Notes under the pieces: generated by a model
Databases searched by the model: none
Seen by the model: the letters and a program-made list of their open reading frames with translations, nothing else
Told to the model about the DNA's origin: nothing
NCBI GenBank assembly: GCA_038503075.1
Contig: JBCAML010000022.1
Span: 744,001 to 808,000 of the forward strand
Source: Gyromitra esculenta
Taxonomy: Eukaryota > Ascomycota > Pezizomycetes > Pezizales > Discinaceae
DNA: 64,000 nucleotides
Direction of reading: 5' to 3'
Shown: positions 50,631 through 62,925 of the stretch, one piece after another
Position numbering within the stretch: position 1 is the first letter of the stretch
Layout: each line of letters starts with the position of its first letter
Translations under genes and position numbers: made by a program

Positions 50631-52251
50631 CTAACTTACCGAGAGAGCAGAGACACCGGGAAGATCTTTTCCTTCAAGCAGCTCTAAAGAACTATATATA
50701 TCGCGTATCATTAGCTACTGGGCTCCCGTGACGAAATATATGGAAACTCACGCTCCACCACCAGTTGAAACATGACTCAGCTTGTCCTCAACGCCGTACT
50801 TAGCAGCCACAGTTGCGGTATCCCCACCACCAATGATGACGATCTTGTCTGATTGGGCTGCCTCGACTGCGGCATCCAACATGCTCTTGGTTCCTGTTGC
50901 GAAAGCATCGAATTCAAAAACGCCAGCAGGCCTTCTACTATCAGCAAATATGTACTACTAGTTAATCCGGAAAATTTCTTACCCGTTCCAGAGGATAGTC
51001 TTCGCTTCGCCGATTGTTTCCTTGAACAACTCGATAGACTTCTCTCCACAATCCAAAGCCATCCATCCGTCAGGAACACCTTGCTCATCGGTGGCATATC
51101 CAGTCTTCGCATCCTTGGCAAACTTGTCGGCAGTGACGTAGTCCACCGGCAGAACAACTTTAACATTGTGCTTCTTCGCCTTCTCGATAATCTCGCCGAC
51201 GTTCTTGGCGCCGGCTTCATCGAAGAGAGAGTTACCGATCGATACACCCTCCAGAGTCTTCTTAAATGTAAACGCCATACCACCACAAATAATCAAACTA
51301 TCAATTTTGGGAATCAAGTTGTCAATCAACTGGATCTTATCGGACACCTTGGCTCCTCCAAGGATAGCGAGGAAGGGGCGTTCTGGGGATTCAAGGGCCT
51401 TGGCGAAGTATTCAAGTTCTTTTTTGACCAAGAAGCCAGAAGCCTTCTGTGGAAGATTGACACCGACCATGGAGCTGTGTGCACGGTGGGCAGTACCGAA
51501 AGCATCGTCTAATAGTTTTATCAGTTTCGGATTAATGACATTGGATATATTGATTGGGTGAATTTACTGATGTAGATATCCCCAAGAGAAGTAAGCGATT
51601 TTCGGAACGCCTCGACTGCTTCTGGGTCGGCCTTAACCTTCTTTCCATCAACCTTAGAGGAACCCTCCTCTTCAACGTGGTAACGCAAGTTCTCAAGAAG
51701 GATGATTTCGCCTATATAGCTGATCAGCACCAAACTTTCTAGGCGTATTAAATCTTCGGTAGTCTTTACCACCAGTAGCCTTTTTGACATGTTCTTCAAC
51801 TTCGCTTCCAACACAGTCGTCCAAGAAAGTAACCTTCTTGCCCAAAAGCTTCTCCAGCTCCTTGGCGACAGGAGCCAAAGAAAATTTGGCGACCCTTTGT
51901 CCATCAGGACGCCCCAGGTGGGACATTAAGATGATTGCCTTTGCGTTCTTCTCTGAAGCATACTTGATGGTAGGCAAAGCAGCAACGATACGCTGATTGT
52001 TGGTGATCTTGTCGCCGTCGAGAGGGACATTGAAGTCAACCTAAAAGCAGAACCTGTATGTTAGAATGGCTTGATAGAGGTGATATCCAATTAGGATTAG
52101 GTTACTTACTCTGATCAAGACACGCTTGTCAGCGAGGTCGACGTCAGTGATGGCTACCCTCGGTGAACAAAAGTCAGTAATCCGCGTAGCCCGGGGGGAG
52201 ATATTCCCATAAGGAGAAGAATAGTGTACCGAGCTTGTTGCTAAGAGACAT
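50631..52251 (-). CDS. PGK1: Phosphoglycerate kinase
   Basis: A glycolytic enzyme: 1,3-bisphosphoglycerate plus ADP gives 3-phosphoglycerate plus ATP. Seven exons, high to low: 52230-52251, 52110-52153, 51770-52040, 51568-51711, 50983-51508, 50752-50931, 50631-50691; 415 residues, matching the family (about 416). Conserved: [106 protein letters not shown] and LPGVSALS. The last exon reads through a perfect GTAAGT donor to a stop two codons later, so either an SVS tail or one more small exon is used. Six introns is many for a PGK gene. Confidence 0.95.
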
Positions 52252-53262
52252 TTCGAATTTTCGTGATTTATGTTTGATGGACTATACGAAACTTGAAGGT
52301 AGCAGCAGAACGGGCTTTCTTTGCAATAGATTCAATGGTATCCGTGCCAACTGAAGTTTCTTCGGACAGGGACGGAGTGGGGAGGAGTAAATGGTATTAA
52401 ACCATCCTCGGTCAAGAGGGTGGGGTGGAGGGGTAACGCTATGGTTAATCTGACCATGACGCAACGGGCTGTAGTAAACGAAACCCCCGTAATCCGCGCG
52501 AATCCGCGCGAGATAGAGTAGGTAAGAGAAAATCATCAGTTGAAAACAGATACCTGATAGTAACAAGTCAATACACGTATTCTTCTCATGTCATAATATC
52601 AGATTGCCAATCCGATTTTAGAGATGCTAGTGGCTCCACTTTATTATGGCCCCATCTTGCCAATCAAAACAAAGGCGTTCGGTTTATACCCTACCTAGAG
52701 TTTCCGACCTCCTGATCCCCAAGACTTAAAATGGATAACGCGAGAATCGGTTGAAGATTTATCCGGGAAAAAAATAACATCGGATGCTCAAGTAAAATTC
52801 GCGATGTTATCTGGGGCGCTATGGAACCGGGTACTACCAAAAATCCAAACCCTCGGATCTAGCCAACCGCTTTAGGGTTAAGATTAGTTCATGATCATTA
52901 CCACCTCTTTCCTCAATTTAATTCGTCAATTATTTCTCTCTAAACGCAGCGTCGCGACTCGGGCGTCAAGTTTCACATCCACAAAAAATAATAGCAGTAA
53001 TGATGGCGATAACTTCAAGCTAATTATGAAATTTCCACAACTCCGGACTGAATCACTCCTAAGTCTCTCTCTTCGACCCTATTCGCTCCCATCAACTCCT
53101 ATTCCCGATCCCAACATAACTTCGTTACACAGGCCTAAGCTCACGCTTTATGGCCCATCTTTAAAATCAACTAAAGAAGCTCTTATACACGGTATACAGA
53201 GCAACTACTTTCCAGAAAGAAAGGGAAAAGCTGCAAGGCTTGATTCCGAATGTACTTGGCCT
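52252..53262. other. PGK1 upstream region and Zn2Cys6 gene 3' flank
   Basis: Holds the PGK1 promoter. An open frame of 179 codons on the plus strand (52891-53430) overlaps the 3' end of the Zn2Cys6 gene on the other strand and has no recognisable family; I do not call it. Confidence 0.45.
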
Positions 53263-55509
53263 TTATATGTCCAAGAATGCCTTCTCCCAATATTCGAGAA
53301 ACTCCGAAGTGACCACCTTAACTTCTTCCTCCCTAGCCGAGACCCAGGCGGTGGAGGCCATCCTGCTGCGTTCTGCTGCTGTCAAGACATTCAAGATTGC
53401 GCGGGTTTCCTCGGCAAGCTCAACTCCTGATTTTTCAGCAATCATTGGTAGCGCGAAGAGTCCAAGGCTTCCTGCGAGCCAGATGTTTTTTGTCTTTGCA
53501 AGTATACGTAGTCCACGGTTCAGATCCTCTGTTTCTGCAGGGAGGTTAAGTAGGAGCGTCTGGGATGCCAGGAATACATAATGGGAGAACGTAAGTGTTT
53601 GACTTCGAAGCCCGAATTCTTCCTCGTATTTATGTGCAATATTGATAATCTCTTTTGCTGTCTTCCTACTAATGGACATTGGGAGATTCTTATCCATATT
53701 ACCGACATGGATCTTTTGGAATGGCCGGAAGAGCATTATGATCGTTGCTCGGAGACACATGCTTGTTGTATGTTTAGAGATTTTCTTGGTTCCATAGTAG
53801 GAATACAAGGTGTACTTACTGTAGGTGAAAACAATGAGGTAAATTATTTGAGGGGTGCAAGTTTAATTCGTCGGAAAGCTCTAATTCCCACGTACACAAA
53901 CGTTTATGGAACTGCATCAACTTTTTGGGGGTGACCTTTTCATCCCGGTTTGCTGGGCCATAGAAAGCGTATGTAATGTCCTTGATAATTTCTGAGAGTT
54001 TGATGAATTGTAAGAGTGTATCGTGCACTTGAACGGATTTTCCTGTCAGTAGCCACTTGGCCTCCAACTCCGTATATTCAGAAAAATTCTCCTGTTCTTC
54101 GGTCTCGAAGTCTATCCGTGGTAGAGGGAAACTTTCGCCAGAAAGTTGAGGCAATCTTGCTATTGCCAGTGACCATGATCTAGATCATGGCAGTATTAAT
54201 TACAACTCATTGGAAAAAAAGAAAAGTGTCACGGGAAGGGCGCATACAAATCAAGACAGAATAAGCCCCAGTATGTCACACGCCAGACTTCAAGTTCAGT
54301 GTCGTCAAGATTATCAGCGATTTCATGGCCGCTCTTATACAGGGTTTCCGAGGCTGCGCGAATAGCCACACTTCCATACATCCATCCTTTGACATCTCTA
54401 AGGTACCCGCATTCTCTGATGCTCAAGATAGCAAGTGCTTGGATCGTAGTGATTTTGCTTTCCCCACCTTCAAGATCCAAAAGGCGCTGTGCTTCAGCAA
54501 AGAAATGATCTCCTGCCGTCGAAGAGTCTTGTGGGTCTGTGCGAGCCTCCGGCCTATCCGAAAAGGCGCAGCCCAGGGAAAGGATAGAATTTAGCAGGAT
54601 ATCACTGCAGAATCTTGATTTACGGCTGATAAGATCTTCCAGGAACTTCCTTCTTGAAAAGATGGGGAAACTGCTGTGCTGCCAAACAAAAAACAAATGC
54701 AGCAGATGTTGAATTAAATCAACGTCGTCTGTAATTTTCGTCCAAGAGCGAATAACCGAGTTTGTATCCAAAGTATGAGGAGGAGGGCTGCCAACGGAGG
54801 GGCTGGTGCCCGAGCTCGGAGTCGAGCCACGCATATCATGGGCCGGCCAGCCTTCGAACTCTGGGGATCCAAACGACCCCACATATCCGTTTGACGATTC
54901 GATATCTGTCGATCTTGATGATCCACGCTGCGTTCTGGCCTCAGGAGTACTAGACTCCGCTATAGACTCGGAGTCTCGTCCCCACAATTCTGCATTCGGC
55001 TTCTTAAAGGTCGCAGGCTCTTCGGTTTCTGGTGGATTTTCCTTAATGAATTTCGCAATAACTTCGATATCCTCCTTTGCTCGTAAGCGATGGATTATGC
55101 TACGCACGTAGTCGTCCGATGAGCTCTGTAAAGTTCCCAAAATGCAACGAAGGTTGCTGTTGTCTGAGGACAGCTCATTTACGTGTTTTTTCAAGGTGCC
55201 CGATCGCCTGCCGTCACTTTCCTTATCGTAAAAACACTCGGATTTGTCGTTCGCTAGGCACGCTGCACAGGGGATTTGGCCGTCGCACTGGAATTCCAGA
55301 TCATGTTAGCCTATAATTATACGCCGCTTCCTGGGGGGTCCCGTTATTTCATCCCAGGAATACACCTTTGATCTCCGTTTCCGACATGGCATACAAGCGG
55401 TAGCTACACAGTTCCGCTTAGCTCGCCTGTCAAGGGGTTTAGAAACTCGTTTTTCATCTATAGAAGACGCTGCCGCAAACGAAGGCTTGGGTAATAATCG
55501 TCGAGACAT
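53263..55509 (-). CDS. Zn2Cys6 fungal-specific transcription factor
   Basis: A nuclear regulator with an N-terminal binuclear zinc cluster and a fungal-specific middle-homology region. Four exons, high to low: 55366-55509, 54248-55287, 53820-54179, 53263-53761; 680 residues, all in frame. The cluster is Cys39-X2-Cys42-X6-Cys49-X5-Cys55-X2-Cys58-X7-Cys66, split by the first intron right before Cys49. A short coiled segment follows (LKKHVNELSSDNSNLRCIL), then a Ser-rich linker, then the middle-homology domain: DLIQHLLHLFFVWQHSSFPIF, LNSILSLGCAFS, FFAEAQRLL, SITTIQALAILSI-like, GWMYGSVAIRAA, and WSLAIARLPQL. This arrangement resembles NirA-type regulators, but the target genes cannot be told. 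Confidence 0.88.
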
Positions 55510-57811
55510 TTTTCAAAACAAAATTCTCGAAGGGTTGAACCCAGTGCTGCAGTTGGGCCCTTTTCATACAACCTTGCGAGATGTGTATTTTTCCCTATAT
55601 TCGGGGGGTGAAAACTAGACCTGAGCGCAAGGCCTTGGCAAAAAAAACATTGTTATATGGATTGCGTAAAAACTCACCCAGCCAGCCCTCGTTGCCTTAA
55701 ATTCCGCGCCGTACATCAGCCAGTGAAAACCCGAGGATCAGTCGCGGAGGTGAATCACCGCTCGATGTTGATTGGTATGCATCCGGGGCGCATCTGGATG
55801 TTATTACCAGCACAATCGATGGGGTGGTATGGCACAACACCATACCATCCTCCGCCTCCATCCCGGAACTTCAGACCTGGCAGATCTGATTTGTCCATTG
55901 TCCCTGGCAGATTAAAAAGCCTGATCAGGAATAGATGGTCTGGGAGCCCCAAGAGCCGAGTCGGCACTTTCACATGCTTCCTTTGCCACGAATTCGCTGA
56001 ATGAGGTCTAAACCTGGAGATGCGGCATGAAGGCTTCAAGGATTTTCCCTTCAGCTCACAGGCCTCAGAACCATGCCTTGCATGCTAACTGTAGCAAGTT
56101 TCGAGTGATTACCGGTGATTTGTAGAACGGGAAAACGGGTGAATTTATAGCGGTACGATATTGATCTCTAGCTCGGTGAGGTAAGTATTTTTTTTTTCAA
56201 ACAATCTCAATTTCTATGGGGAGATAAATATCCACCTAGAAAAAAAAAGACCTACATAGGGGGTATGATGGAATCACTGAAGGCTCGGCCTAATCGTTCG
56301 CGATGAGGACGACGGTTGACAACGGGGTGCAAATCGGTGTGTAAGCAGGGAAATACGCAACAACCCTCGGGTTTAAGGCTACCCGAGAAAGTTTTAGCGA
56401 GGACAGATCATGATGAACATCAATATCAAGCCTCTTAAGCCCATTATGGAACTGACAGGCAGTGCAGCGTGTCCCGGAATAGCGGAAGGACATACCGGCA
56501 TTCAGTTCTTTGGGCCCGTTAACGAAAATCTGGTAGAGCCATCGTTAACGCTAACGCAGACATCGATGTCCTTTAAGCCTACATGTAGGGAATTAGGAGG
56601 AAGGTGGCCCAGGCGTGTACTTATGAAGCTGTCGGATTCTGGTAGTGGGGATATGACACAAACTCTACCATTAAGGCAACAGCAGTCCTGATCCGGAAAA
56701 ACTCCACCATTTTCTTTTTCGGGAATAGAACTCTGGCTCCCAAAATGTCAACTCCAAGAAGTCAGCGTCTCTTTTATCTTCATTCAGCCTTATTCCGAGA
56801 CAAGTAAATTTCGATCTAATCGCAAACACGTGGAGAAAACGTGGTGTGTGGGACTCATCCCCCATCACTCGAATTGTTGTAGTGGATGAACTTGTGGCCT
56901 AAAGGTTCGTTTTTTCCCTTTGCAATTACATGTATTCGTGGCGGGGGATCCTGTATGGAGAACTCGAGGAAAGAGAGGATGACATTCCAAAAGGTGACGG
57001 CACACTTTAAAGTCTTATTACTCGCCCACCTTAAGCCAAAGTACCGAGAAACATAACCCAACGAAGGGGAGGTCATTTTTTTGACATAGTTAGTTTCTAT
57101 TATAAGGCCAGATCACTTTAGAGGGTGTATCCTTTTAAAATAAGTCTCGGCTGCTAGAAGGTGCGAATACGATAAATCAATGCCTCTGAGTTTATACGCC
57201 AAGGGTTTTTTCTGCTGAGAATGTCTTCGGAGCACATGTATGGTCAGTCAGTATGCAATTGCAGCCTATCAAACCCAACAGCTTAAAGGATTACAGCTCT
57301 GACCAATCGAATCTAAAATTCTAGTACAAGTTAAAATGTGGCTGTCGTTATAATAGCCAGGGTTGAGTCAAGACCGGACATCTATCGGATTAGCTAGCGA
57401 CAAAAGCAAAAGCACATCTCCAATTCGAGAGGCTAGCGCGCGATACTTGTTGTCGCGTTTACATTAGCTTTAATTTGGGTTCCCGGGATGTAAACCTGCT
57501 AAGAAAAGACAATAGTTGCAGTACAAGACGGTTCGATTCTTGCTTATAGCTTCCTTGAATGCATATTCCAGCAAGACCCTTCAAGCCGTTTTTGCCCAAG
57601 CCACCTTTTGATCGAGTTATCCCTCCGATCGTCTTAACCAGCCGAGCATATAGTTAGAATGAGACATAGAAACGATGTGGAACTAAGGGCCCTCTGAGAC
57701 TCGCCCAGGCAACTACATGTAGGTATGCACGCTGGTTCATTTTATTGGTATGTACAAGATATTACGTTTATAAATGCTAATATACAGCAAAGGGTATATG
57801 CTGCTCAAACC
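55510..57811. other. Intergenic, no gene recognised
   Basis: A 2.3-kb gap with three TACATGTA palindromes (56580, 56927, 57714). Open frames of up to 115 codons (for example 55657-56004) lack family motifs. No inverted-repeat element was identified. Confidence 0.4.
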
Positions 57812-58664
57812 TTACATCGACATCTCCATAGTAATACCAGTCTTAGGGTTATCCAATTCTGTGAATACAGTCTCGTCAGCATCGAATCCTCGTCGCAAGG
57901 GAGTTGTATCTTTAATTATATTCAAGAAGATACACATACCGAACCAATCAAATTCAACCGCCCCTGCCTGGCGGTCAGCTACGAGTTCAAAATCCATCCT
58001 CTGGCCATTAAAACACCTAATTAAATAACCATCTACGGTAGCCTCACCACCTTGTGTTGGTTGCTTCGATACCTTCATCAGCTAAAGTCTCACTTATATG
58101 CTAGAGAGGTCGAAGGCTAAACGAGAACATGGGTGAGGAGTAGCACATACAGTGACTCGAAACAGCGGGGTTGGATCTAATGTGGGATATCTCTGAGGCT
58201 TGTGATTCCAGCTAAGCTCACCGGGAACGATAGGGCTAGTGACCATATATACATCGAACTTTCCACTACCCTTCGCGGTCCATTCGTATCCGTTAGGGAG
58301 AACTTCTGGGAGCGTAAATTTGATGAGGCAGTTTGTTGCATTGTTATTGGGGACATCAAAACCAACTGCACGAATATCGTATGAGTTAGCTAAGGGTCAT
58401 CACAAGATCTCTCTTGAGAACCTCTTGCCTACCAAACATGGTCGTTTCGCTCATGTCGATATCCTGGCCGGTATAGTTTATTTGAGCTGTGTACTGTGTA
58501 GCATATGTGGTATTCGGGAAAGCCTGTACGGCAGGGACGAGAAAGTGTGGGAATATTTCCTCTACAACATCACGTTTCTGTACCGCAAACACAGCTGTAG
58601 GAGTGGCTAGAACTATTGATAAAGCAATGAAAAAGAAAGTGATGATAAATATGAGGCCCGTCAT
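57812..58664 (-). CDS. Secreted protein, But2-like C-terminal domain
   Basis: Three exons, high to low: 58433-58664, 58151-58365, 57812-58081; 238 residues. Residues 1-25 form a signal peptide (MTGLIFIITFFFIALSIVLA). After a short propeptide-like region with KR, the mature part reads VGFDVPNNNATNCLIKFTLPE, GSGKFDVYMVTSPI, SWNHKPQRYP, RCFNGQRMDFELV and FDWFGMCIFL. This order of a beta-rich start, Cys-L-(I/V)-F, G-S-G-x-F-D-V-Y and a late Cys matches the fungal But2 (ubiquitin-3-binding) C-terminal domain found in many secreted proteins. The acceptor of exon 3 could be 6-9 nt further in, and an extra intron near 57890 is possible. Function is unknown; family assignment is from memory of the pattern. 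Confidence 0.6.
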
Positions 58665-59835
58665 GTTGAAAATATTCTGATGTGAAGTTGAACCAAAGGA
58701 ATGTGAATATCTGAAATGGACCGTGGATTCGAGGATAGAAAAGAGAGTCGCGAAAGAGTGTAATTTGCAATACTAAAGAGAGTGGTGAAGATGTTGGATA
58801 ATCTATAGCCACTATGACACTTCTCGTTCTCTATATACATTTCAGGAAAGGGGACGTGGCCATATGGAACGCACACACGCAAGGTATTCTGAATTATCTC
58901 CTTACACGAGCGTATTCTGCGAAGGAGTTCTATGGTAGGAAACTTTAATAGCTATAGTAAACTATTCTGGTGTTAATGTTGAGTATGGGGTCTAGGCGGT
59001 ATCACCCCTTGCATCATGAACGGGTGGAATTCAGAGCCCAGACCACCAATTAGGGGTTACCTGGCTGCACTATCTTGTGCCAGGGGCACTTTCGCTGAGT
59101 GATTACGTTTGAGAGTATACTAATCGATACCACTACAGTAGCGGGGGGCTAAATAGTGACAGAGGAGAGTAGCAAATAATAGTTCACCAACCTTACTCTA
59201 TAGATTTATTGTAGGGCATCTATCCACAATGGGCAGGATGAGGCACTCAGTCACACTTGCCAACATCAATTTCGAGGGTGCTGTGGATAAAAGGAATTCG
59301 GATGGAAACATTATCCTAGCCTACCTACCTTGCACAAAGGATGGCTATCCGCTTAAGGAGATATACTGTAGGGCGTTATCAAGTGAGGTTTCTGGACGTG
59401 TCTTACATAGTAGATACATGTGGCTATCACGTTTATTGATATCTTACTGTGGAAGGGTGGTCGTCGACGTCGGGGTTTAACCTTTTGTTTTTTGCCAACC
59501 GCCAAACTCTGGGGTTCGGAAAATTGATCGATTTCAATCAATTACATATAGTTGCTCTATACATCGCGATTATTCCGTGAACCAAAAATCAAAGAAACCA
59601 GTTCTTACACTACATCTAGTAGTCTGTTCTGATATGTTTTGGTTAAAATCACAACTAAAAACAATCCACGACGCGGATATGTTGTGGGTTTAAGAGGGTT
59701 CAAGCCGAAGGCATATGGAACACTAAACATTCGCTCGGAATTTTTAATCTGGCAAATTCGCACAAGAAGAAAACAAAATAACGAGACGCCAGAACACCTC
59801 ATGCATATATTTGGGCATCCTACTGGCCAGAAAAT
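58665..59835. other. Intergenic, no gene recognised
   Basis: Promoter of the But2-like gene and 3' flank of the polymerase gene. An 83-codon frame at 59229-59480 is not recognisable. Confidence 0.4.
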
Positions 59836-62800
59836 TTAACAGATCCGTTCCTCTGGCATCCTATACGGGATCCCAAGAATTTCAAAGATTTTCTATTAGA
59901 TGTTCCCATTAGCCACTTCTTTCATCCCTATAAAAAAAACTGAGGATTAGTCGGCTAACCTTTTCGTCCTTCCCCTCAACCTTTGTCCCGTCAGTAAGTT
60001 TCTCCCGTTGCGGACCTCGCATAACATTCTTAAAAAGCCCACGCTGATTTAGTCCGTACCCCTTTTTTGAAGCCAGTAATCTCATCGAACGGTTGAAGAT
60101 GTCGTTGCCAGTGAAATATAGTAGCGCCGCCCCTCGCTCATCCCAGGGGACCACGAGGAAATCGATCCGTCTCCATTGAGGAATGTTAGAGACTTTGGAG
60201 GCACCGTGCCACTATGAGGATTGGTCAACTTTATTCATAGGGTTTTTCGGGAGGTGAAGGACGCTACCTTCGACCCGTCGTCCCGCCCTCTCGGAATTGC
60301 GAGTTCACACTGCAAAAACTTGGCCGTAAACAATTTCTCCACCAGCCTATCAAGCAGTTGCGAGAGCCAACTTGCACTTGCGTCCTCCTTTGTAATCATA
60401 ATATCGATATCCCCACAGTCCTTAGCCCCCCTTCTATAGCTCCCCATTATTTCGAGCTGTAACTCGGAATCTATCGATGCTGCAACCTGCATTACAATAT
60501 CACCATGCCGCTTTACTTCTTCTCTCGGAATTCGGCAATTGAAATCATCATAGTGATCCACGCCAATTTTTTGCGATTGCGACAATTTCGCTTTAGTTTT
60601 CAAGTCTTCAAGGGTTTTATAGCCTGTTTGTACCCATTTGTGCGCAAGGGAAGGCCTGTGAGAGAAGCAGTAAGAGTTTTATTAGCACATCTATTGAGGA
60701 AGTAGGTGAAGATGTTACAAACCCAACGCCATAGATACCCAAGAATAACTTCAAAGCCGCGTCTGCAGGTTCCAACTTTGAGTAGTCGAGTTTCCGAAGA
60801 TGATCTGTTCGAACTATCCCACCATTCCTCAGTTTAGTCCCTGCCTCTAGGAGATACTTGTATAGAAACATACCGATCTCTTCAATTTTCTCCGCAATGC
60901 TTTGCCCAATATTGAATAACCTACCATATCCTATCAGTACCTAATTCCCTGGGGAAAAAAAGTAAAATCCTTACTCTCGTGCTTCGGATGCAAATACGAT
61001 TTTCTTCTCCTGTTTCCTCAACGTATTAATCGCCTTTCTATAGCTTATACTTCTCCATTGATCTCCAGTCATCTCATAATATTTCTGCATCTCCGATAAT
61101 ATATCAATGGTTCTCTTATTTGGGTTCTCGTCGCTCTCCACCCCGTCGTTCTTCTGCATACATTGAAATGTCCCCTGCCATCCTCCTAGTTTTTCGGATT
61201 TACTCAATTTAGACGCGATTTTCTTCTTTTTGCTGCGGGTAAGGGATCCTTCGTCTTCGGAAGATGTATCCCGCTTATCAGATGAATCTTTTTTATCTGC
61301 TTCATCACCATCATCCAACGATGGCTATTGTTGAGGGTTAGTTTTTAAGGTGAATTCGCCACGAGTGATAACTTGTGACTTTGTTTTAAATAAAGTAAAA
61401 ACACAGTTTGTGTCGAGGGACTTACAAGGTCACCCATCCTTTGAGCTTCTTCAATCATTATATCTAGCTCATCTTTTAGTCTTTCAGGTACCATCTCCGT
61501 CATTAGCCTCTCTGGCACCCTCTGCTCAGAGGTTGGTGGAGGTGCTGATGCGTGGATACCAGGAGGTACCGCAGCAGTTCTCGGTGTTACCGATATCATA
61601 CCCTCCAGCAACCTCTCATCAGACGCAGGCTTCTGTGCTATTCCAGACACAGCAGGAGCTGCCATCGCAATTGCCGACTCTTCTAGAGACTCCTCGGAAC
61701 GTTGGCTTGTGTAGAGAACTGAGGAGAGTTCTTGCGTACTGTGCATACCCTATCAGCACATCCTCTATCAATGGTGCAAATTGGAATAGAAAGTGACCTT
61801 TGTGGTGTTCCGGCTCTTCGCCTAGGCCTTGCTGGTTTAGGTTGCAGACTCTGCATAGAAGTAGTAGTAGAAATAATAGCAGAACCAGATAGTTCTGGAA
61901 GCTGAGGAGACGACGAAGGCTCATCGCCAGGAACTTTATATTGGGGCTGATCATAGTCGACAATGCGGTTGAAGTCAAGGCAATCACCAATAAAGGTTTC
62001 ATTGACAACGATCATGTGCTCCTGCAATTTTCACCAACTCAGAACTTGCCTCGGGATAGCAGCCGCAAGTTTGCATGTGAGAAGGGAGTTAAAGGGGGGT
62101 TACGGGAATGTTATCTCGCTTGAGATACTTCAGCACATCATCGTAATTCAGACGGGAGTCTACAATAACATGCGTGATGCCTTCCAAACGTTAGTACCAT
62201 CCCCACGCTTCTTTTACTCGGGGGCAACGAAAAGATATATATGTATTGGTATTGATATGTACATACTCTTCTCTCTCCACTCATTCAGACAAAACCCTCC
62301 GTTTTCATCCGTCTTCTGCGCTCTAAATTTCCGCGCTGGATTTTTCAGGTCGTTCGGGACGAAATCTACTCCCCGTTAGCACCGCGAGCCCTTTTCCCCA
62401 CAATCCCAGCCAGTGATGAAATATTAGGCCTATACAAAAATATAAATCCTTAAATATCAATTTCTTCGCACTCGGCGTCGGCGTCGGCGTTGCCTTCGAT
62501 ATCCTCTTCCGCTTTTTTCTCTTTCCTGCTGCGGACGAGCTCAGCAGCCGCGACGACTCAGGGGGCGGCGATGGCTGTGGTAGGGTTGAAGCTGGTAGTG
62601 GCGGTGGAAGTGAAAGGGGTGCTGGTACTGATGAAGCACTCGAGGTGAGACCTATGGATTTAGGGAGCGGCATCGTGGATGCCCTTGTGATTCTAGGTGT
62701 TCTGGATGGTCCAGGTGCAGCTGTAGATGCACGGGTACTTCTCCTTTCAAAGCGCTTGACGATATTCCGCTGGGCTCGACTTGCAGCAAGAAGGAGAGTA

Positions 62801-62925
62801 ACCTCGCTGGTTTCGGGCGGGTCGTCGTCCGTAGGAATCGAGTAGAGACCTTCGAAGAATCGCTCTTTGTCAGTGCGCTTGTCGGCGGATTCCAAATCCA
62901 TAACAGCTTCGAACGGGGATGACAT
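59836..62925 (-). CDS. POL4: Family-X DNA polymerase (Pol lambda / Pol4 type)
   Basis: A gap-filling polymerase for end joining and base excision repair. Eleven exons, high to low: 62436-62925, 62267-62335, 62104-62180, 61798-62021, 61426-61738, 60975-61324, 60874-60920, 60723-60813, 60268-60655, 59960-60211, 59836-59892; 785 residues, all in frame. Order: Ser/Pro-rich N-terminus, BRCT domain about 155-250 (LIFKDLYF, ITHVIVDSRLNYDDVLKYL, MIVVNETFIGDCL), Pro/Ser/Glu linker, 8-kDa lyase domain (ISYRKAINTLRKQ), helix-hairpin-helix (FLGIYGVG), and the catalytic core: MGSYRRGAKDCGDIDIMIT near 625-643 (two metal-binding Asp), WRRIDFLVVPW near 697 (third Asp), YFTGNDIFNRSMRLLA, LNQRGL and the end ILGIPYRMPEERIC. 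The first intron removes part of the usual start of the BRCT fold, so that acceptor is the least sure. Confidence 0.93.

Noticed and set aside
50224..50638. Extra last exon of PGK1 after the GTAAGT donor
   Set aside because: The frame already stops two codons after the donor and gives the right protein length; no clear acceptor with conserved residues was seen.
52891..53430. 179-codon open frame on the plus strand
   Set aside because: No family motif; its second half is antisense to the conserved C-terminus of the Zn2Cys6 gene. A real gene is possible only with transcript support.
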